Virus record (IMG/VR): IMGVR_UViG_3300037225_001468
Coordinates: 53,742-117,741 of that record
DNA: 64,000 nucleotides
Source: a virus
Direction: 5' to 3' (one strand)
Each line of letters opens with the position of its first letter. Positions within the stretch are counted from its first letter, which is position 1. Of this stretch, positions 42,615 through 51,977 are shown one piece after another. The translations under genes were made by a program, and so were the position numbers. The notes under the pieces were generated by a model. It ran no database searches and had not been told where the DNA came from. It worked only from the letters and a program-made list of their open reading frames with translations.

Positions 42615-44797
42615 AATATAGACCTCATAAATTATCTGATGTTATAGGTCAAGAAGTGGCAGTCCAGACTTTAACAAATTCATTTAAGGATAAAAGTTGG
42701 CATCACGCTTATATTTTAAGTGGTAATTTAGGTTGCGGAAAAACGAGTGTGTCCAGGATTATGGCAGCAATGGAAAATTGTGAGAATGGTCCCACGTTAG
42801 ATCCCTGTGGTAAATGTAGAAATTGTCAAGATATATTTGATGGAAAATCTTTTGACGTAAAAGAACTAGATGCTGCTAATAGCAGAAGTATTGATGACGT
42901 AAGAGAAATGAGAAAAGACTCTCAATTTTCTCCAATGAATAGTAGAATTAAATACTTCATAATAGATGAGTGTCTAAGTCATGATACTATGATAGATACA
43001 GATACTGGAAAAATAAATATATCAAAAATAGTACATAAAAAATTAAATGTTAAAGTAAAAAGCTTAAATGAAAAAACAGGAGATATAGAGTTTAAGCCCA
43101 TTATTAATTGGTTCAAAAATTCTGGAAAATATGTATATAAAATGATTTTTAGTTCTAAGGGACATATATATCCATCAGAAGGACATTTAATATCTACCAC
43201 TGATGGATATAAAAGTGTTAAAGATCTGAATATTGGTGATAAGGTTTTAAGATGTGGTAAAAAACTATCAAATTATCAAAAACAATTTTTATATGGGTCT
43301 TTATTAGGTGACTCTTCGATACATAAAAATATTTCTGGCGGTAAAATAATAAAAAATGAATGTAAGCCAAGAATATCATGTGTTCATGGGCAAAAACAAA
43401 AAGACTATTTATTATTTAAGAAAAATATATTAAAAAATTTCGTAAAAACTAATGAAAAAGAAGAGTTTCATTGTTATAGCAAAAAATATAATAACAATAT
43501 ATCAACTTGGAGATTTAATACTATAACTAGTAACTCTTTTATAGATATTTACAATAATGTTTGTAAAAATGGCAAAAAGAATGTTACATTAAAATGGCTA
43601 AATAACATAGATTGGTGTGGAATGGCTTTTTGGTTCATGGATGATGGATCTTGTGTTTTAATAAAGACAAAAAAAGAAAGCTCATATAAAAGATTTATAA
43701 ACATAGCAACACATGGCTTTTCTAAAAAAGAATGTTTACTATTAAGGAAATGGTTAAAAACGAAAGGTATTGAATGCATTTTGATATTAGACAAAAGGTG
43801 TAATAGATATGGGATATCTATAGGAGGAGAAGGATCTAATATATTTTTGAAGAATATATCTAAATATATTCCTGATTGTATGAAATATAAATTAAAAGGA
43901 TTTGAAGGAGATATTTTTGATACTTCTTTGATAGAATATGAGAGTGAAAGTGTAATAGAAGAAAAAATTATATATAAAAAAGTTATGAAATACGAAAGTA
44001 GCACTTATGATTTAGAAATTCAAGATAATCATAATTATTTTGCTAATGGAACTTTAGTTCATAATTGCCACGGCCTTACAGGTGCCGCAGCAGAAGCTAC
44101 ATTAAAGTTTATAGAAGAGCCTCCTCCTAATGTAAGAATTATTTTATGCACTACTGATCCTCAGCTATTAAAGCCAACTATTCATTCAAGATGTATTTCT
44201 TTGAATTTTAGTAAAGTAAACTGGATTGATATTTTTAATCATCTCATAAATATAGCAAAACTAGAGAATATCTCTTATGATGAAGACGCTTTGAAGTTGA
44301 TGGCAAAAACTTCTAAAGGAAGTGTAAGAAATGCCTTACAAAACTTACAAAGTGTAGCAAGTTTTGTCGGAAAAGATAAAATAGATTTAGAAAAAACTCA
44401 AAAAGCATTAGGGATTATTGACGATAATGCTTATTTTGATTTAATTGATAGCATTATTAAAGTAGACGTTCCTTCTGCTATGATTATTATAGATAAATTG
44501 ATAGTAAAAGGTAAAAATGTTGATGTTTTAATAAAAGGATTAAATGGACATTTAAGAAATTTATTATTAGCAAGACTTTGTGAGAAGAAAATGGCAGATT
44601 TTGGCTTTATTGATGATGAGAGTAAGAGGTATGTTCATCAGTCAAAAGACATTTCACCAACACTGGTAGCAAAAATGATGGATGGTTTAATAAATGTTCA
44701 AAAAGCTATAATAGTCAATTTAGAACCACAGTATTTTTTAGAAAAATTTGCGATTGATTCGATAATAGATATGGTAAAGAGTAAAAAAGCAAATTAA
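42590..44797 (+). CDS. dnaX: DNA polymerase III clamp-loader subunit (DnaX-like) containing an intein
   Basis: 735 aa; the mature protein would have 370. The extein has the clamp-loader AAA+ layout: YRPHKLSDVIGQE, Walker A SGNLGCGKTS at residues 44-53, a zinc site (Cys64, 73, 76, 79), Walker B YFIIDE, IEEPPPNV, a sensor 1-like LCTTDP and the arginine-finger motif HSRC. It loads the DnaN-like clamp encoded nearby. An intein of 365 residues splits it right after Walker B, so no active loader can form before splicing. It is a short gamma-type form without the tau C-terminus. Confidence 0.9.
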   Translation: MSTIPLSIKYRPHKLSDVIGQEVAVQTLTNSFKDKSWHHAYILSGNLGCGKTSVSRIMAAMENCENGPTLDPCGKCRNCQDIFDGKSFDVKELDAANSRSIDDVREMRKDSQFSPMNSRIKYFIIDECLSHDTMIDTDTGKINISKIVHKKLNVKVKSLNEKTGDIEFKPIINWFKNSGKYVYKMIFSSKGHIYPSEGHLISTTDGYKSVKDLNIGDKVLRCGKKLSNYQKQFLYGSLLGDSSIHKNISGGKIIKNECKPRISCVHGQKQKDYLLFKKNILKNFVKTNEKEEFHCYSKKYNNNISTWRFNTITSNSFIDIYNNVCKNGKKNVTLKWLNNIDWCGMAFWFMDDGSCVLIKTKKESSYKRFINIATHGFSKKECLLLRKWLKTKGIECILILDKRCNRYGISIGGEGSNIFLKNISKYIPDCMKYKLKGFEGDIFDTSLIEYESESVIEEKIIYKKVMKYESSTYDLEIQDNHNYFANGTLVHNCHGLTGAAAEATLKFIEEPPPNVRIILCTTDPQLLKPTIHSRCISLNFSKVNWIDIFNHLINIAKLENISYDEDALKLMAKTSKGSVRNALQNLQSVASFVGKDKIDLEKTQKALGIIDDNAYFDLIDSIIKVDVPSAMIIIDKLIVKGKNVDVLIKGLNGHLRNLLLARLCEKKMADFGFIDDESKRYVHQSKDISPTLVAKMMDGLINVQKAIIVNLEPQYFLEKFAIDSIIDMVKSKKAN
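42971..44065 (+). mobile_element. Intein with LAGLIDADG endonuclease in DnaX
   Basis: Residues 128-492 of the DnaX product. It begins with Cys (CLSHDTMI), has SEGHLISTTDG as the block B His region, and ends TYDLEIQDNHNYFANGTLVHN-like (blocks F and G; the last residues are His-Asn) followed by the +1 Cys of the extein (CHG). LYGSLLGDSSI and FWFMDDGS are the two endonuclease helices. All residues needed for splicing appear present. Confidence 0.93.
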
Positions 44798-44813
44798 GGA
44801 GTTAAAATAATAT

Positions 44814-45566
44814 ATGACCAGGCAACAAAAAAGCCCGGTCGAGTCTAATGAAAAGAAGAAGAGTCAAACAGAAAAAGAAATATTAGAAAAAGAGCAAAGA
44901 ATGTTAACATTCATTAAGCTCGTTTCTATTGTTAAAGATTCAAAAGACAAAGAAAAAGTAGATGAAGCTTTTAGTGAAATAGTTGAAATGATGAAACAGA
45001 AAATAAAACAATTATCTTATAAAATTAAAATACCAGGATGCGGAATAGATGATTTATATGATGAAGCTTTGTTTGCCTTAAGATATAAGGCAATACAAGA
45101 TTATGACCAAAAAAGGAGCACAAGACAAGAAATATCTCCATTTGATAATTTTGCTGTATTATGTATAAGAAGACATTTATCAACTAAACTTAAGGCTTCT
45201 TTTCAAAGCAAACAAAGAGTATTAAATCACTCAATTAGCCTCGATCAAGATAGATCAAGTTCTGATACTTCTAATGATTCTGTCGTTTTATCTGACATAA
45301 TAACTAAGAATAATGGAACAATTCTTAGTGATTTGAATAAAAAAGAAGATTTTAGGATTTTAGAAAATAGTTTATGGCAGAGGATGTCCTCTTTAGAGAG
45401 AAATGTTTATTTACTTTATAGAGATAACTTGTCTTATGAAGAAATAGCTAAAAGGATATATAATAAAAAAGGTATCACTAAAAGTGATACAAAATCTATA
45501 GATAATTCATTAAGTAGGATTAAGATAAAAGCAAAGTGGATATACCAGCAGTATTTTAAGGAATAA
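44814..45566 (+). CDS. RNA polymerase sigma factor (sigma-70 family)
   Basis: 250 aa. DDLYDEALFALRYKAIQDYD (about residues 78-97) and FDNFAVLCIRRHL form region 2; MSSLERNVYLLYRDNLSYEE near 193 and KSIDNSLSRIKIK form region 4 with its helix-turn-helix. A lysine-rich N-terminus replaces region 1. It sits directly before the clamp gene; in T4 the late sigma works with the clamp, so it may direct middle or late phage genes. AAGGAGTTAAAATAAT before ATG. Confidence 0.85.
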   Translation: MTRQQKSPVESNEKKKSQTEKEILEKEQRMLTFIKLVSIVKDSKDKEKVDEAFSEIVEMMKQKIKQLSYKIKIPGCGIDDLYDEALFALRYKAIQDYDQKRSTRQEISPFDNFAVLCIRRHLSTKLKASFQSKQRVLNHSISLDQDRSSSDTSNDSVVLSDIITKNNGTILSDLNKKEDFRILENSLWQRMSSLERNVYLLYRDNLSYEEIAKRIYNKKGITKSDTKSIDNSLSRIKIKAKWIYQQYFKE

Positions 45567-45579
45567 GAAGGAGAAATTT

Positions 45580-46860
45580 ATGAAATTTTCAGTAAAAGCT
45601 TCAAGTTTATTTAAGGCTATTAGTCCTATTATAGATATCTCTCAAAAAGGAAAATTAAAAGATTTTCAGGGATATAATAAGATAAATATGTCAATAAGAG
45701 AGAAAGAAGATGGATTGGATATATCTTCTTATAATGGAAAAATATCAGTTGTAGGACAATTGACATCGGTATCAGTTGATGATTTGAATTTCGAATTAAA
45801 TGACAAGGGAAGTGTGACTGTTGATGCTAAGTGTTTAGGAGAAGCATTAGAGTCGTTTCCTGTTGAAGAAATTGTGGTTTTTGAACTTAAAGAAAAAGAT
45901 GGAGCAAAAGAGTTATATATTAAAGAAAAAAATGACGAAGATCAATATCAAACTTTAACTTGTTTTGATGAGGCTGTAAAAATGCCAGAAACTCCTAAGA
46001 AATTCGTAAAAGAAGTTTCCGTGCAGAGAGATTGTTTTATATCTTCATTAAATAAAATAAGTTTTGCTTTTGGATATGAATCTGAAAGACATGTTTTTTT
46101 ACATTGGGTATTAAGGGTTAGTCCTAATAAATTACGTTTTGTTTCTGGGACAGGTAAAGTTTTTGCTATTTTAGACATAGAAGACACAAAAGCGGTTAAT
46201 ACTAAAGATACTTTTAATATTTTATTTTTTAATGAATTTAGTCCATCAATAAATAAGATATTGAGTAGTGTTAGTGATAATATGATAAAAATTAAAGAGT
46301 CTGATGTTTCGGATAATTATCAGATTTTGCTTTCTACAAGTAAATTTGAGATTGCTCTTACAGGAATGAATCCTGACATAAAGTGGGTTGATGAAAATTC
46401 TTTATTGAATAAAGATTATGGAATTAAAGTTATTACAAAGAATTCTGATTGGAATTACGCTACTAAGGGGATAGAGGCAACCCATACAGATGAGATGAAA
46501 AAAGAGGGTATTCCTCATAAAGTTGCTTTAGATTTAGATATTAACAAGAAAACTATGTTAATTAAAGCAGAGAATACGTTAAAGTCTTTGAGAAAGATTA
46601 ATATTATTGACTGTGTTTATCCTAAAGATAAGCCTCAATATTCTTGTATGACATATTCTACGATTTTATCTCAGGTTACATCATGTGGAGACAAAGAAGG
46701 ATATATGCAGATGGAGTTCCAGGGAGATGTAGGGAAGCAACCGATTATCATATATTATAATGCTTTAGATAAGATATCTGATGGGAAATCTTTGAATAAA
46801 ACTAATGGAGCAACTGGTTTTGCTGAGAAGTTTGCTGTAATCTTTATTCAGACGGCTTAA
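45580..46860 (+). CDS. dnaN: DNA polymerase sliding clamp (DnaN-like)
   Basis: 426 aa. The start MKFSVKASSLFKAISPI and the alternating strand-helix pattern, with GSVTVDAKCLGEALESFP near residue 87 and further clamp-like repeats, fit a bacterial beta clamp, though identity is low. Longer than the usual 370 residues. Position between the sigma factor and the delta subunit supports the call. It would tether the phage polymerase to DNA. Confidence 0.68.
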   Translation: MKFSVKASSLFKAISPIIDISQKGKLKDFQGYNKINMSIREKEDGLDISSYNGKISVVGQLTSVSVDDLNFELNDKGSVTVDAKCLGEALESFPVEEIVVFELKEKDGAKELYIKEKNDEDQYQTLTCFDEAVKMPETPKKFVKEVSVQRDCFISSLNKISFAFGYESERHVFLHWVLRVSPNKLRFVSGTGKVFAILDIEDTKAVNTKDTFNILFFNEFSPSINKILSSVSDNMIKIKESDVSDNYQILLSTSKFEIALTGMNPDIKWVDENSLLNKDYGIKVITKNSDWNYATKGIEATHTDEMKKEGIPHKVALDLDINKKTMLIKAENTLKSLRKINIIDCVYPKDKPQYSCMTYSTILSQVTSCGDKEGYMQMEFQGDVGKQPIIIYYNALDKISDGKSLNKTNGATGFAEKFAVIFIQTA

Positions 46861-46865
46861 AGAAG

Positions 46866-48011
46866 ATGTCACAAGAAGAAAAAATTAGAATATGCTGGTT
46901 AACTGGCAGCTTTTATCATACCAGGATAATATTAGATAAAATTAAAAAATCTATTGGAGATTATGAATTATATTTATATGATGAAAATAATACTCCAGAG
47001 CATATTGAGATGCAGATATTAGGGAGTGGTTTATTTGCCTCAAATCGGCTTATAATTTTAAGAGGTATTCCTCATTTTGTTGGAACTTCTACAAAATCAA
47101 ATAGTAGATGGACAGAAATATTTTCTAATGTTCCAGAAGATTGTGTGGTTGTTATTGATAATGTAGATGTTAGTAGTAGACAGGTAATATTTAAGCATAT
47201 AAAAAAGATAGGAAAAGTATTTGATCCTCCAAAGGTAATAAAAAAAGATGAAGCTATAAGTTATATTTCTGATCTTTTTTCTGAAAAAAACAAGAATATA
47301 CTTAGAGAAGATATTGATTTAATTGTCAGTAATTCTTTAACTGAAGACGGCAAAGGAATAGACGTAGACAGAGTGACAATGATAGTTAAACAGATTTGTT
47401 ATTTTGTTGGAAATAAAAAGAAGAATATAGAAAAATTAGATTTAATTAGATCTTTAACTGGAAATAATAATTATATTATTTGGGATATGTTTGATGCGAT
47501 AGATAATAGAGATTTTATTAAATGTGAAGAATTATTATATAGTGCTTCAGAAGTATCATCTATAAAAGGGGCAATTGAGGAATTGTTTAGAATGTTGTTG
47601 TGGAGATTTAGATTGATGTTTTTTTTAAAAGAAGGATTATCTTTAGGAAGATCTCAAAAAGAAATATTTGATGGTCTTAAAAATATTCATAAATTTTCAA
47701 GAGAAGGATCAGGATTTTATTCTAAATTTTCAATTGATCTTGATAAGGAAAATAATGAAAAAGTTGTATATTCTGAAAGTGTTGCTAATAATATGATAAA
47801 TGGAATGTTTGGTAAAACACCAGTATTAGATAAGTATAGTAGAACAGAAGTTTTTAAGATAATGCGCATAATTGAAGAATGTTTATTCAAAATAAGGAAT
47901 ATTTCAAACGAAATAGAATACTTAATAGTAGCAGATAGTTTTTTTATGTTTATTTGTGGAACTGTAGATGAAAATCTTTTGAGCAAACTTAGGAGAATAG
48001 CCAATGAGTGA
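46866..48011 (+). CDS. holA: Clamp-loader delta subunit (HolA-like)
   Basis: 381 aa. ICWLTGSFYHTRIILDKI at the start, LGSGLFASNRLIILRG near residue 57, CVVVIDNVD near 97 and the helical C-terminal domain after 200 match HolA. Like other delta subunits it lacks a working Walker A. It would open the clamp in a complex with the DnaX-like protein. Confidence 0.72.
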   Translation: MSQEEKIRICWLTGSFYHTRIILDKIKKSIGDYELYLYDENNTPEHIEMQILGSGLFASNRLIILRGIPHFVGTSTKSNSRWTEIFSNVPEDCVVVIDNVDVSSRQVIFKHIKKIGKVFDPPKVIKKDEAISYISDLFSEKNKNILREDIDLIVSNSLTEDGKGIDVDRVTMIVKQICYFVGNKKKNIEKLDLIRSLTGNNNYIIWDMFDAIDNRDFIKCEELLYSASEVSSIKGAIEELFRMLLWRFRLMFFLKEGLSLGRSQKEIFDGLKNIHKFSREGSGFYSKFSIDLDKENNEKVVYSESVANNMINGMFGKTPVLDKYSRTEVFKIMRIIEECLFKIRNISNEIEYLIVADSFFMFICGTVDENLLSKLRRIANE

Positions 48012-48267
48012 GCCTAATTATATGAAATTGTATAAAAGATTTTTAGAAACCAATGTAGCTCTTTCTGAGTTATATCTTAGTTTGAATGATTTTTTAGAAG
48101 AAAAGAATGAAGAAAACATAAAAGATGTTTCTTCAAAAATAGAATTTCTTAATAGGACTATGGACGCATTAAATAACGGGTTAAAGGTAGCGTTAGAAAG
48201 TTCTGTAGAAATAGAAAGTGATGAAGTTGATGCCGTTCCGACAGAAAATGGTTTTAAGTTAAATTGA
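48004..48267 (+). CDS. Small hypothetical protein (87 aa)
   Basis: Overlaps the holA-like gene by 8 nt. Helical, acidic, probably a coiled coil between residues 5 and 60. Not recognised. Confidence 0.5.
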   Translation: MSEPNYMKLYKRFLETNVALSELYLSLNDFLEEKNEENIKDVSSKIEFLNRTMDALNNGLKVALESSVEIESDEVDAVPTENGFKLN

Positions 48268-48279
48268 CAGGAGGGTTTT

Positions 48280-48594
48280 ATGAAAAATGAATTAAACGGA
48301 AACTCTTTTGAAGATAGTGGATCTAATTTTCCGAAGGATGATGTTGGAATAAGAGAAGAACAAGTTTTAGATATTTGTGATCATATTATAAGTCGTTGTT
48401 GGAGAGAGATTTTTGAAAGTGAAAATAATAAAAAAATATCTTTAGAAGATTTAGAAAAAATATTAAACTTAGCAAATAATTCTTGGGTTTTAGCAACTGA
48501 CATTTTAAGAGACGATAATGAAGAAGAGTTTGTTTTCGATGAAAATGAAGATATTGATAATGAAGACGAAGAAGAGGATGGCGAAGAGGCTTAA
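48280..48594 (+). CDS. Acidic hypothetical protein (104 aa)
   Basis: After AGGAGGGTTTT, close to a perfect ribosome binding site. Ends in an extremely acidic tail (about 25 residues mainly Asp/Glu). Such tails occur in DNA-mimic or polymerase-binding proteins, but function is unknown. Confidence 0.55.
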   Translation: MKNELNGNSFEDSGSNFPKDDVGIREEQVLDICDHIISRCWREIFESENNKKISLEDLEKILNLANNSWVLATDILRDDNEEEFVFDENEDIDNEDEEEDGEEA

Positions 48595-48601
48595 GAAGTG
48601 A

Positions 48602-48607
48602 TATAAT
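48602..48607 (+). promoter_or_regulatory. Extended -10 promoter element
   Basis: TATAAT at 48602-48607 with TG one base upstream (TGATATAAT), an extended -10; the -35 is weak (TGGCGA at a 17-nt spacing). AAGGAGAAAAA and ATG 48632 follow. Confidence 0.4.
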
Positions 48608-48631
48608 GTAGTAGAATAAGAAGGAGAAAAA

Positions 48632-48979
48632 ATGATAGAAAAATTTTACTTTGTTGCTGTGGCTTATTCTGGTGATTTTGATATTAAATATGATGATATC
48701 ATATTGAAAATAGCAGATAAAAATTGTGACGGTTCATTGTGGGGACAGGAAAAAATATTTGGCTATAAAGATAATATAAGATATATTGCTTTTGACTATA
48801 ATAAATTGAAATACGCTAAATCAGTTGCAGAAAAATTAAAGACAAAAAAAAGATTGTTTTCTGTATCTGTTTTTAGAAAAGTATATCTTTGTGAGCCAGA
48901 AATAGTTAAAAACTATAAGGGAGAAATAAGTAATACATTTTTATTGTTTATTAAAAAACATAATCCGATTGATATGTAA
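48632..48979 (+). CDS. Hypothetical protein (115 aa)
   Basis: 115 residues after AAGGAGAAAAA. Alpha/beta pattern with IRYIAFDYNKLKYAKSVAEK in the middle. No family recognised. Confidence 0.52.
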   Translation: MIEKFYFVAVAYSGDFDIKYDDIILKIADKNCDGSLWGQEKIFGYKDNIRYIAFDYNKLKYAKSVAEKLKTKKRLFSVSVFRKVYLCEPEIVKNYKGEISNTFLLFIKKHNPIDM

Positions 48980-48988
48980 TGGAGAAAA

Positions 48989-49183
48989 ATGATGAAAAAA
49001 GTATCAGAAGAAATACTAAAGAGATTTAAGCCGATTTGTCTTGTTGATAGTGGTGATGCTGCTGGTATAGTATGTGCAAAATGTGGTGGTATTCTTCTGG
49101 ATCGTTTTTGTCCTGATACAATATATTATGAAATAAATGAATTTGTTTTAACGGCCATAGATAAGCATAAATGTGAGGAATAA
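48989..49183 (+). CDS. Small putative zinc-ribbon protein (64 aa)
   Basis: Start 48989, or the next codon 48992. Contains CAKCGG and later CP and CEE cysteines, with a His near the end, enough for one zinc site. TGGAGAAAA upstream. Confidence 0.5.
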   Translation: MMKKVSEEILKRFKPICLVDSGDAAGIVCAKCGGILLDRFCPDTIYYEINEFVLTAIDKHKCEE

Positions 49184-49185
49184 AT

Positions 49186-49392
49186 ATGATTAAAAAAGAA
49201 GAAAATAAAATAGTTAAAGAGATAAAAGAATATTCTGCTAAAACGAAAAAACAAGGTAAATGTATTCAGTGTCAACATCCTTGGTATGATGGTTTGTGTG
49301 AGTGTGGTTTAAGCACTGTTAGAGATCAAGGTATAGAGATAGAAATTGTTAAGAAATATTTTTCAATTGGAAAAGATGTTTTTGTAGATTGA
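49186..49392 (+). CDS. Small putative zinc-binding protein (68 aa)
   Basis: CIQCQHPWYDGLCECG (residues 26-41) holds four Cys and one His, a compact zinc knuckle. Lysine-rich N-terminus. Lies 2 nt after another small zinc-type protein. Confidence 0.5.
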   Translation: MIKKEENKIVKEIKEYSAKTKKQGKCIQCQHPWYDGLCECGLSTVRDQGIEIEIVKKYFSIGKDVFVD

Positions 49393-49419
49393 AATAATTT
49401 AATTTTTTGGAGAAAAATA

Positions 49420-49617
49420 ATGGCAACAAAAGAAATAGAAATAGCGATTAGTCCAGAAGGTCATCTCTCTATTGACCAGATCGGTTTTGAAGGTAAAGAG
49501 TGTGCTGGTGCTATAGACGCTCTTATTAAAGCGTTAGGCAAAGAAGTATCAAAAACTCATAATAAAGATTGGTATAAAAAACAGAAGGTTCAATTAAATC
49601 AGCAACTAAGAAATTAA
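49420..49617 (+). CDS. DUF2997 protein
   Basis: 65 aa. IEIAISPEGHLSIDQIGFEG followed by CAGAIDALIKALG follows DUF2997 (PF11211), a small family whose genes usually sit beside DUF1257 in cyanobacteria and phages. Here the DUF1257 gene is 42 kb away at 7140. TTGGAGAAAAATA precedes ATG. Function unresolved. Confidence 0.75.
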   Translation: MATKEIEIAISPEGHLSIDQIGFEGKECAGAIDALIKALGKEVSKTHNKDWYKKQKVQLNQQLRN

Positions 49618-49639
49618 ATTCTTTTAGATGTAATATTTT

Positions 49640-50782
49640 ATGAAAAAAGATCTTTACAAAACTTTAGAAGTTGATAAAAATGTTTCTCCTGATGATATTA
49701 AAAAAGCATATCGGAGATTAGCCAAAAAATATCATCCTGATGTTAATAAGGAAGAAAATGCTGCTGAAAACTTCAAGGAAGTTCAAGAAGCATATGAAGT
49801 TCTTTCTGATACTCAAAAAAGAGAACAATATGATCAATTTGGAACTGTAGATAATAGTTCGTCTCAACATGATCTTTTTGCTAATATTTATCAGCACTTT
49901 AATAATTTTGGTAATTTTAATAACGCTCGACCTCATCCAGAAGAAGGAGATGATGTTCCTTTTCAGGTTAATTTAACTTTAGAAGAAATATGTAGTGGAG
50001 ATAATGAAAAAGAAATAACATATAATAGAATGTTAAGATGTGAAAAATGTAAAGGAAGTGGATTAAAAGAGGCGGCTAAAAAGAATAAATGTAAGAAATG
50101 TAACGGTCAAGGAATTGTGGTTGTCTCGCATCACGTGGGTGGTGGTATGACAATGAGGCATACTATACCTTGTCCTTTCTGTAATGGTGTAGGTTTCACT
50201 ATTAAAAATGAAGATAAATGTGAGAGTTGTAAGGGAGTAGGATTAGTTGAAAAAGAGGCAAATGTTAAAGTAAAAATACCGGCAGGAATGAAATCTGGTC
50301 AAGGGATGCGTATCACTTCAATGGGTAATGAGGGAGAAAATGGTGGACCAAGTGGTAATTTAATAATAAGAATAAATGTTTTAGAGCATGAGGTTTTCAA
50401 AAGAGAAAATGATGATTTAATTATTAAATGTCCTCTAATTTATAGTAAGGCTGTTTTAGGAGGACAGATAGAAATACCAACCATTTATCATACTATAGAA
50501 AAGATTACAATAAAGCCGGGGACACAATGGGGAGAGTATGTGACACTAAATGGTTTTGGAACACCTATATTAAACGATAATGGAAATAAGGGTAATTTAA
50601 TTGTTGCTTTTTATGTTTTATTACCTCAAAAAATTACTAATGAATATAAAAATAAATTAGAAGAGAGCTCGTTATTAGAAGAAAAACAAATATTTGGTGA
50701 CGATAATAATAACAAGAGTAATATAAACAAATATATGGAGAAAATACAAAATGGCCTTCAAAAAGAAAATATCAGCGAATAA
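49640..50782 (+). CDS. dnaJ: DnaJ/Hsp40 co-chaperone
   Basis: 380 aa. J domain at residues 4-68 with the HPD motif (32-34); the Gly/Phe region is short and Asn-rich; four CxxCxGxG zinc repeats span about 134-210; substrate-binding C-terminal domains follow. It would recruit host DnaK for folding or for remodelling replication complexes. No phage DnaK or GrpE is in the window. Confidence 0.92.
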   Translation: MKKDLYKTLEVDKNVSPDDIKKAYRRLAKKYHPDVNKEENAAENFKEVQEAYEVLSDTQKREQYDQFGTVDNSSSQHDLFANIYQHFNNFGNFNNARPHPEEGDDVPFQVNLTLEEICSGDNEKEITYNRMLRCEKCKGSGLKEAAKKNKCKKCNGQGIVVVSHHVGGGMTMRHTIPCPFCNGVGFTIKNEDKCESCKGVGLVEKEANVKVKIPAGMKSGQGMRITSMGNEGENGGPSGNLIIRINVLEHEVFKRENDDLIIKCPLIYSKAVLGGQIEIPTIYHTIEKITIKPGTQWGEYVTLNGFGTPILNDNGNKGNLIVAFYVLLPQKITNEYKNKLEESSLLEEKQIFGDDNNNKSNINKYMEKIQNGLQKENISE

Positions 50783-50984
50783 CGTAGAAGTTATTAAAAC
50801 TGGAAATAATGATTTTCCGGTTGGAATGAGATTTGTATATGATGGTAAAATATGGCATGTGACAGCATGTATTACTGCTGATAATTCAGAACTAAGAAGA
50901 ATTGTTTCTGACAGTGGAGAAGATACAGTTCTTTCTCTTACTAGTTTAAGAAAAGATGCTAAAAATATAAAGTTTGTTGAATAA
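50751..50984 (+). CDS. Small hypothetical protein (77 aa)
   Basis: Starts inside the 3' end of dnaJ, with GGAGAAAATACAAA as its ribosome binding site, so the 32-nt overlap is likely real. Beta-rich ([15 protein letters not shown]). No family recognised. Confidence 0.52.
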   Translation: MAFKKKISANNVEVIKTGNNDFPVGMRFVYDGKIWHVTACITADNSELRRIVSDSGEDTVLSLTSLRKDAKNIKFVE

Positions 50985-51181
50985 TGAAAAAAACTGAATT
51001 AAATCTTGATATTCTTCCTTCTGGAGAAATAAGATTTTGTCGATGTTCACCAGAAAAGAACAAAAAACTCTTAGAAATGTTAAAAGATTTTGGTATTAAA
51101 AACATTAGTGATTTAGAAGAGTTTTTTAATGCCGGAAACTCTATAGAACAGATTTTTGGTGATGAGCAACTCTGCGGATAA
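50984..51181 (+). CDS. Small hypothetical protein (65 aa)
   Basis: ATG shares a base with the previous stop. LNLDILPSGEIRFCRC at the start is slightly like the first strand pair of DUF2997, but the rest differs. Not assigned. Confidence 0.48.
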   Translation: MKKTELNLDILPSGEIRFCRCSPEKNKKLLEMLKDFGIKNISDLEEFFNAGNSIEQIFGDEQLCG

Positions 51182-51290
51182 GAAGAATTATATTAAAATA
51201 AAAAAGACAACTCTTGATATAACAAGATTTGTTCTTAAATGAAACTAATATCGTATGTTTCTCCGATATATTAAATATAAGGAGAAGCAT

Positions 51291-51968
51291 ATGAAAAACA
51301 TAATAATTGGTATTGATTGTGGTTTATCTGGGGCTATTGCTACAATAGAAGATGATATCATGTCTGTGGTTTCTATGCCTGTTAAAAAACAAATAATAAA
51401 TAAAAAGAATAAAAACGTATATGATATTCCTATTATTATATCTTTATTTGAAGGGGTTAGAGGACAATTTGACGGTCATTCAGGAAATAATGTTATTTGT
51501 TTAATAGAAAAACAGGGAGTAAGACCAGGAGAAGGGTCTGTTTCAGCTATGACTATTGGAGATAATTATGGAGTGCTTAAAGGCTTAGCTCTTGGCTTTG
51601 GTTTCGCATTACATATTATTAGACCGATTACTTGGAAAAAAGAGTATCCAGAGTTGACTAATTCTATAGAGGTTATTAAACTTAGGGAAGAAATAAAGAA
51701 ATTAAATACTAAAATTAAGAATATAAAGGATAAAGTAGAAAAAAAGATAATTAAAAAAGAAATAGATAAACAGAAAAGGCAGGTAAAAATTATAGAAAAA
51801 GATGCCGCTAGGGTATTGGCAACAAAACTTTATCCTAATATGGTTTTAGAATTTGAAAGAAAAAAAGATGACGGTAAGGCTGAAGCTGTTCTTATGGCCT
51901 TATATGCTAAAAATAAGCTGTCATATGAAGAGGTAGCTAAAAATACTTTAATGGGAAAATTCTCATAG
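51291..51968 (+). CDS. RuvC-like Holliday-junction resolvase of phage type
   Basis: 225 aa from ATG 51291, chosen for AAGGAGAAGCAT; an in-frame ATG at 51255 lacks a site. IIIGIDCGLSGAIA gives the first catalytic Asp, LIEKQGVRPGEG near residue 79 the Glu, and DDGKAEAVLMALYAKN near 195 the last acidic residues of the RNase H fold. A charged helical insertion of about 50 residues separates the motifs. It would cut branched DNA during replication or before packaging. The 109-nt gap upstream is A/T-rich without a clear promoter. Confidence 0.8.
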   Translation: MKNIIIGIDCGLSGAIATIEDDIMSVVSMPVKKQIINKKNKNVYDIPIIISLFEGVRGQFDGHSGNNVICLIEKQGVRPGEGSVSAMTIGDNYGVLKGLALGFGFALHIIRPITWKKEYPELTNSIEVIKLREEIKKLNTKIKNIKDKVEKKIIKKEIDKQKRQVKIIEKDAARVLATKLYPNMVLEFERKKDDGKAEAVLMALYAKNKLSYEEVAKNTLMGKFS

Positions 51969-51977
51969 GAAAACTAA

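Noticed and set aside
43549-44004. A 151-codon - strand frame inside the intein region
   Set aside because: It is the antisense shadow of the well-supported intein; A+T-rich antisense frames rich in Leu/Phe/Ser are common throughout the window.
50984-51181. Second DUF2997 protein
   Set aside because: Only the first strand pair is similar; the GF-x-G and C-x-x-A core of the family is missing.
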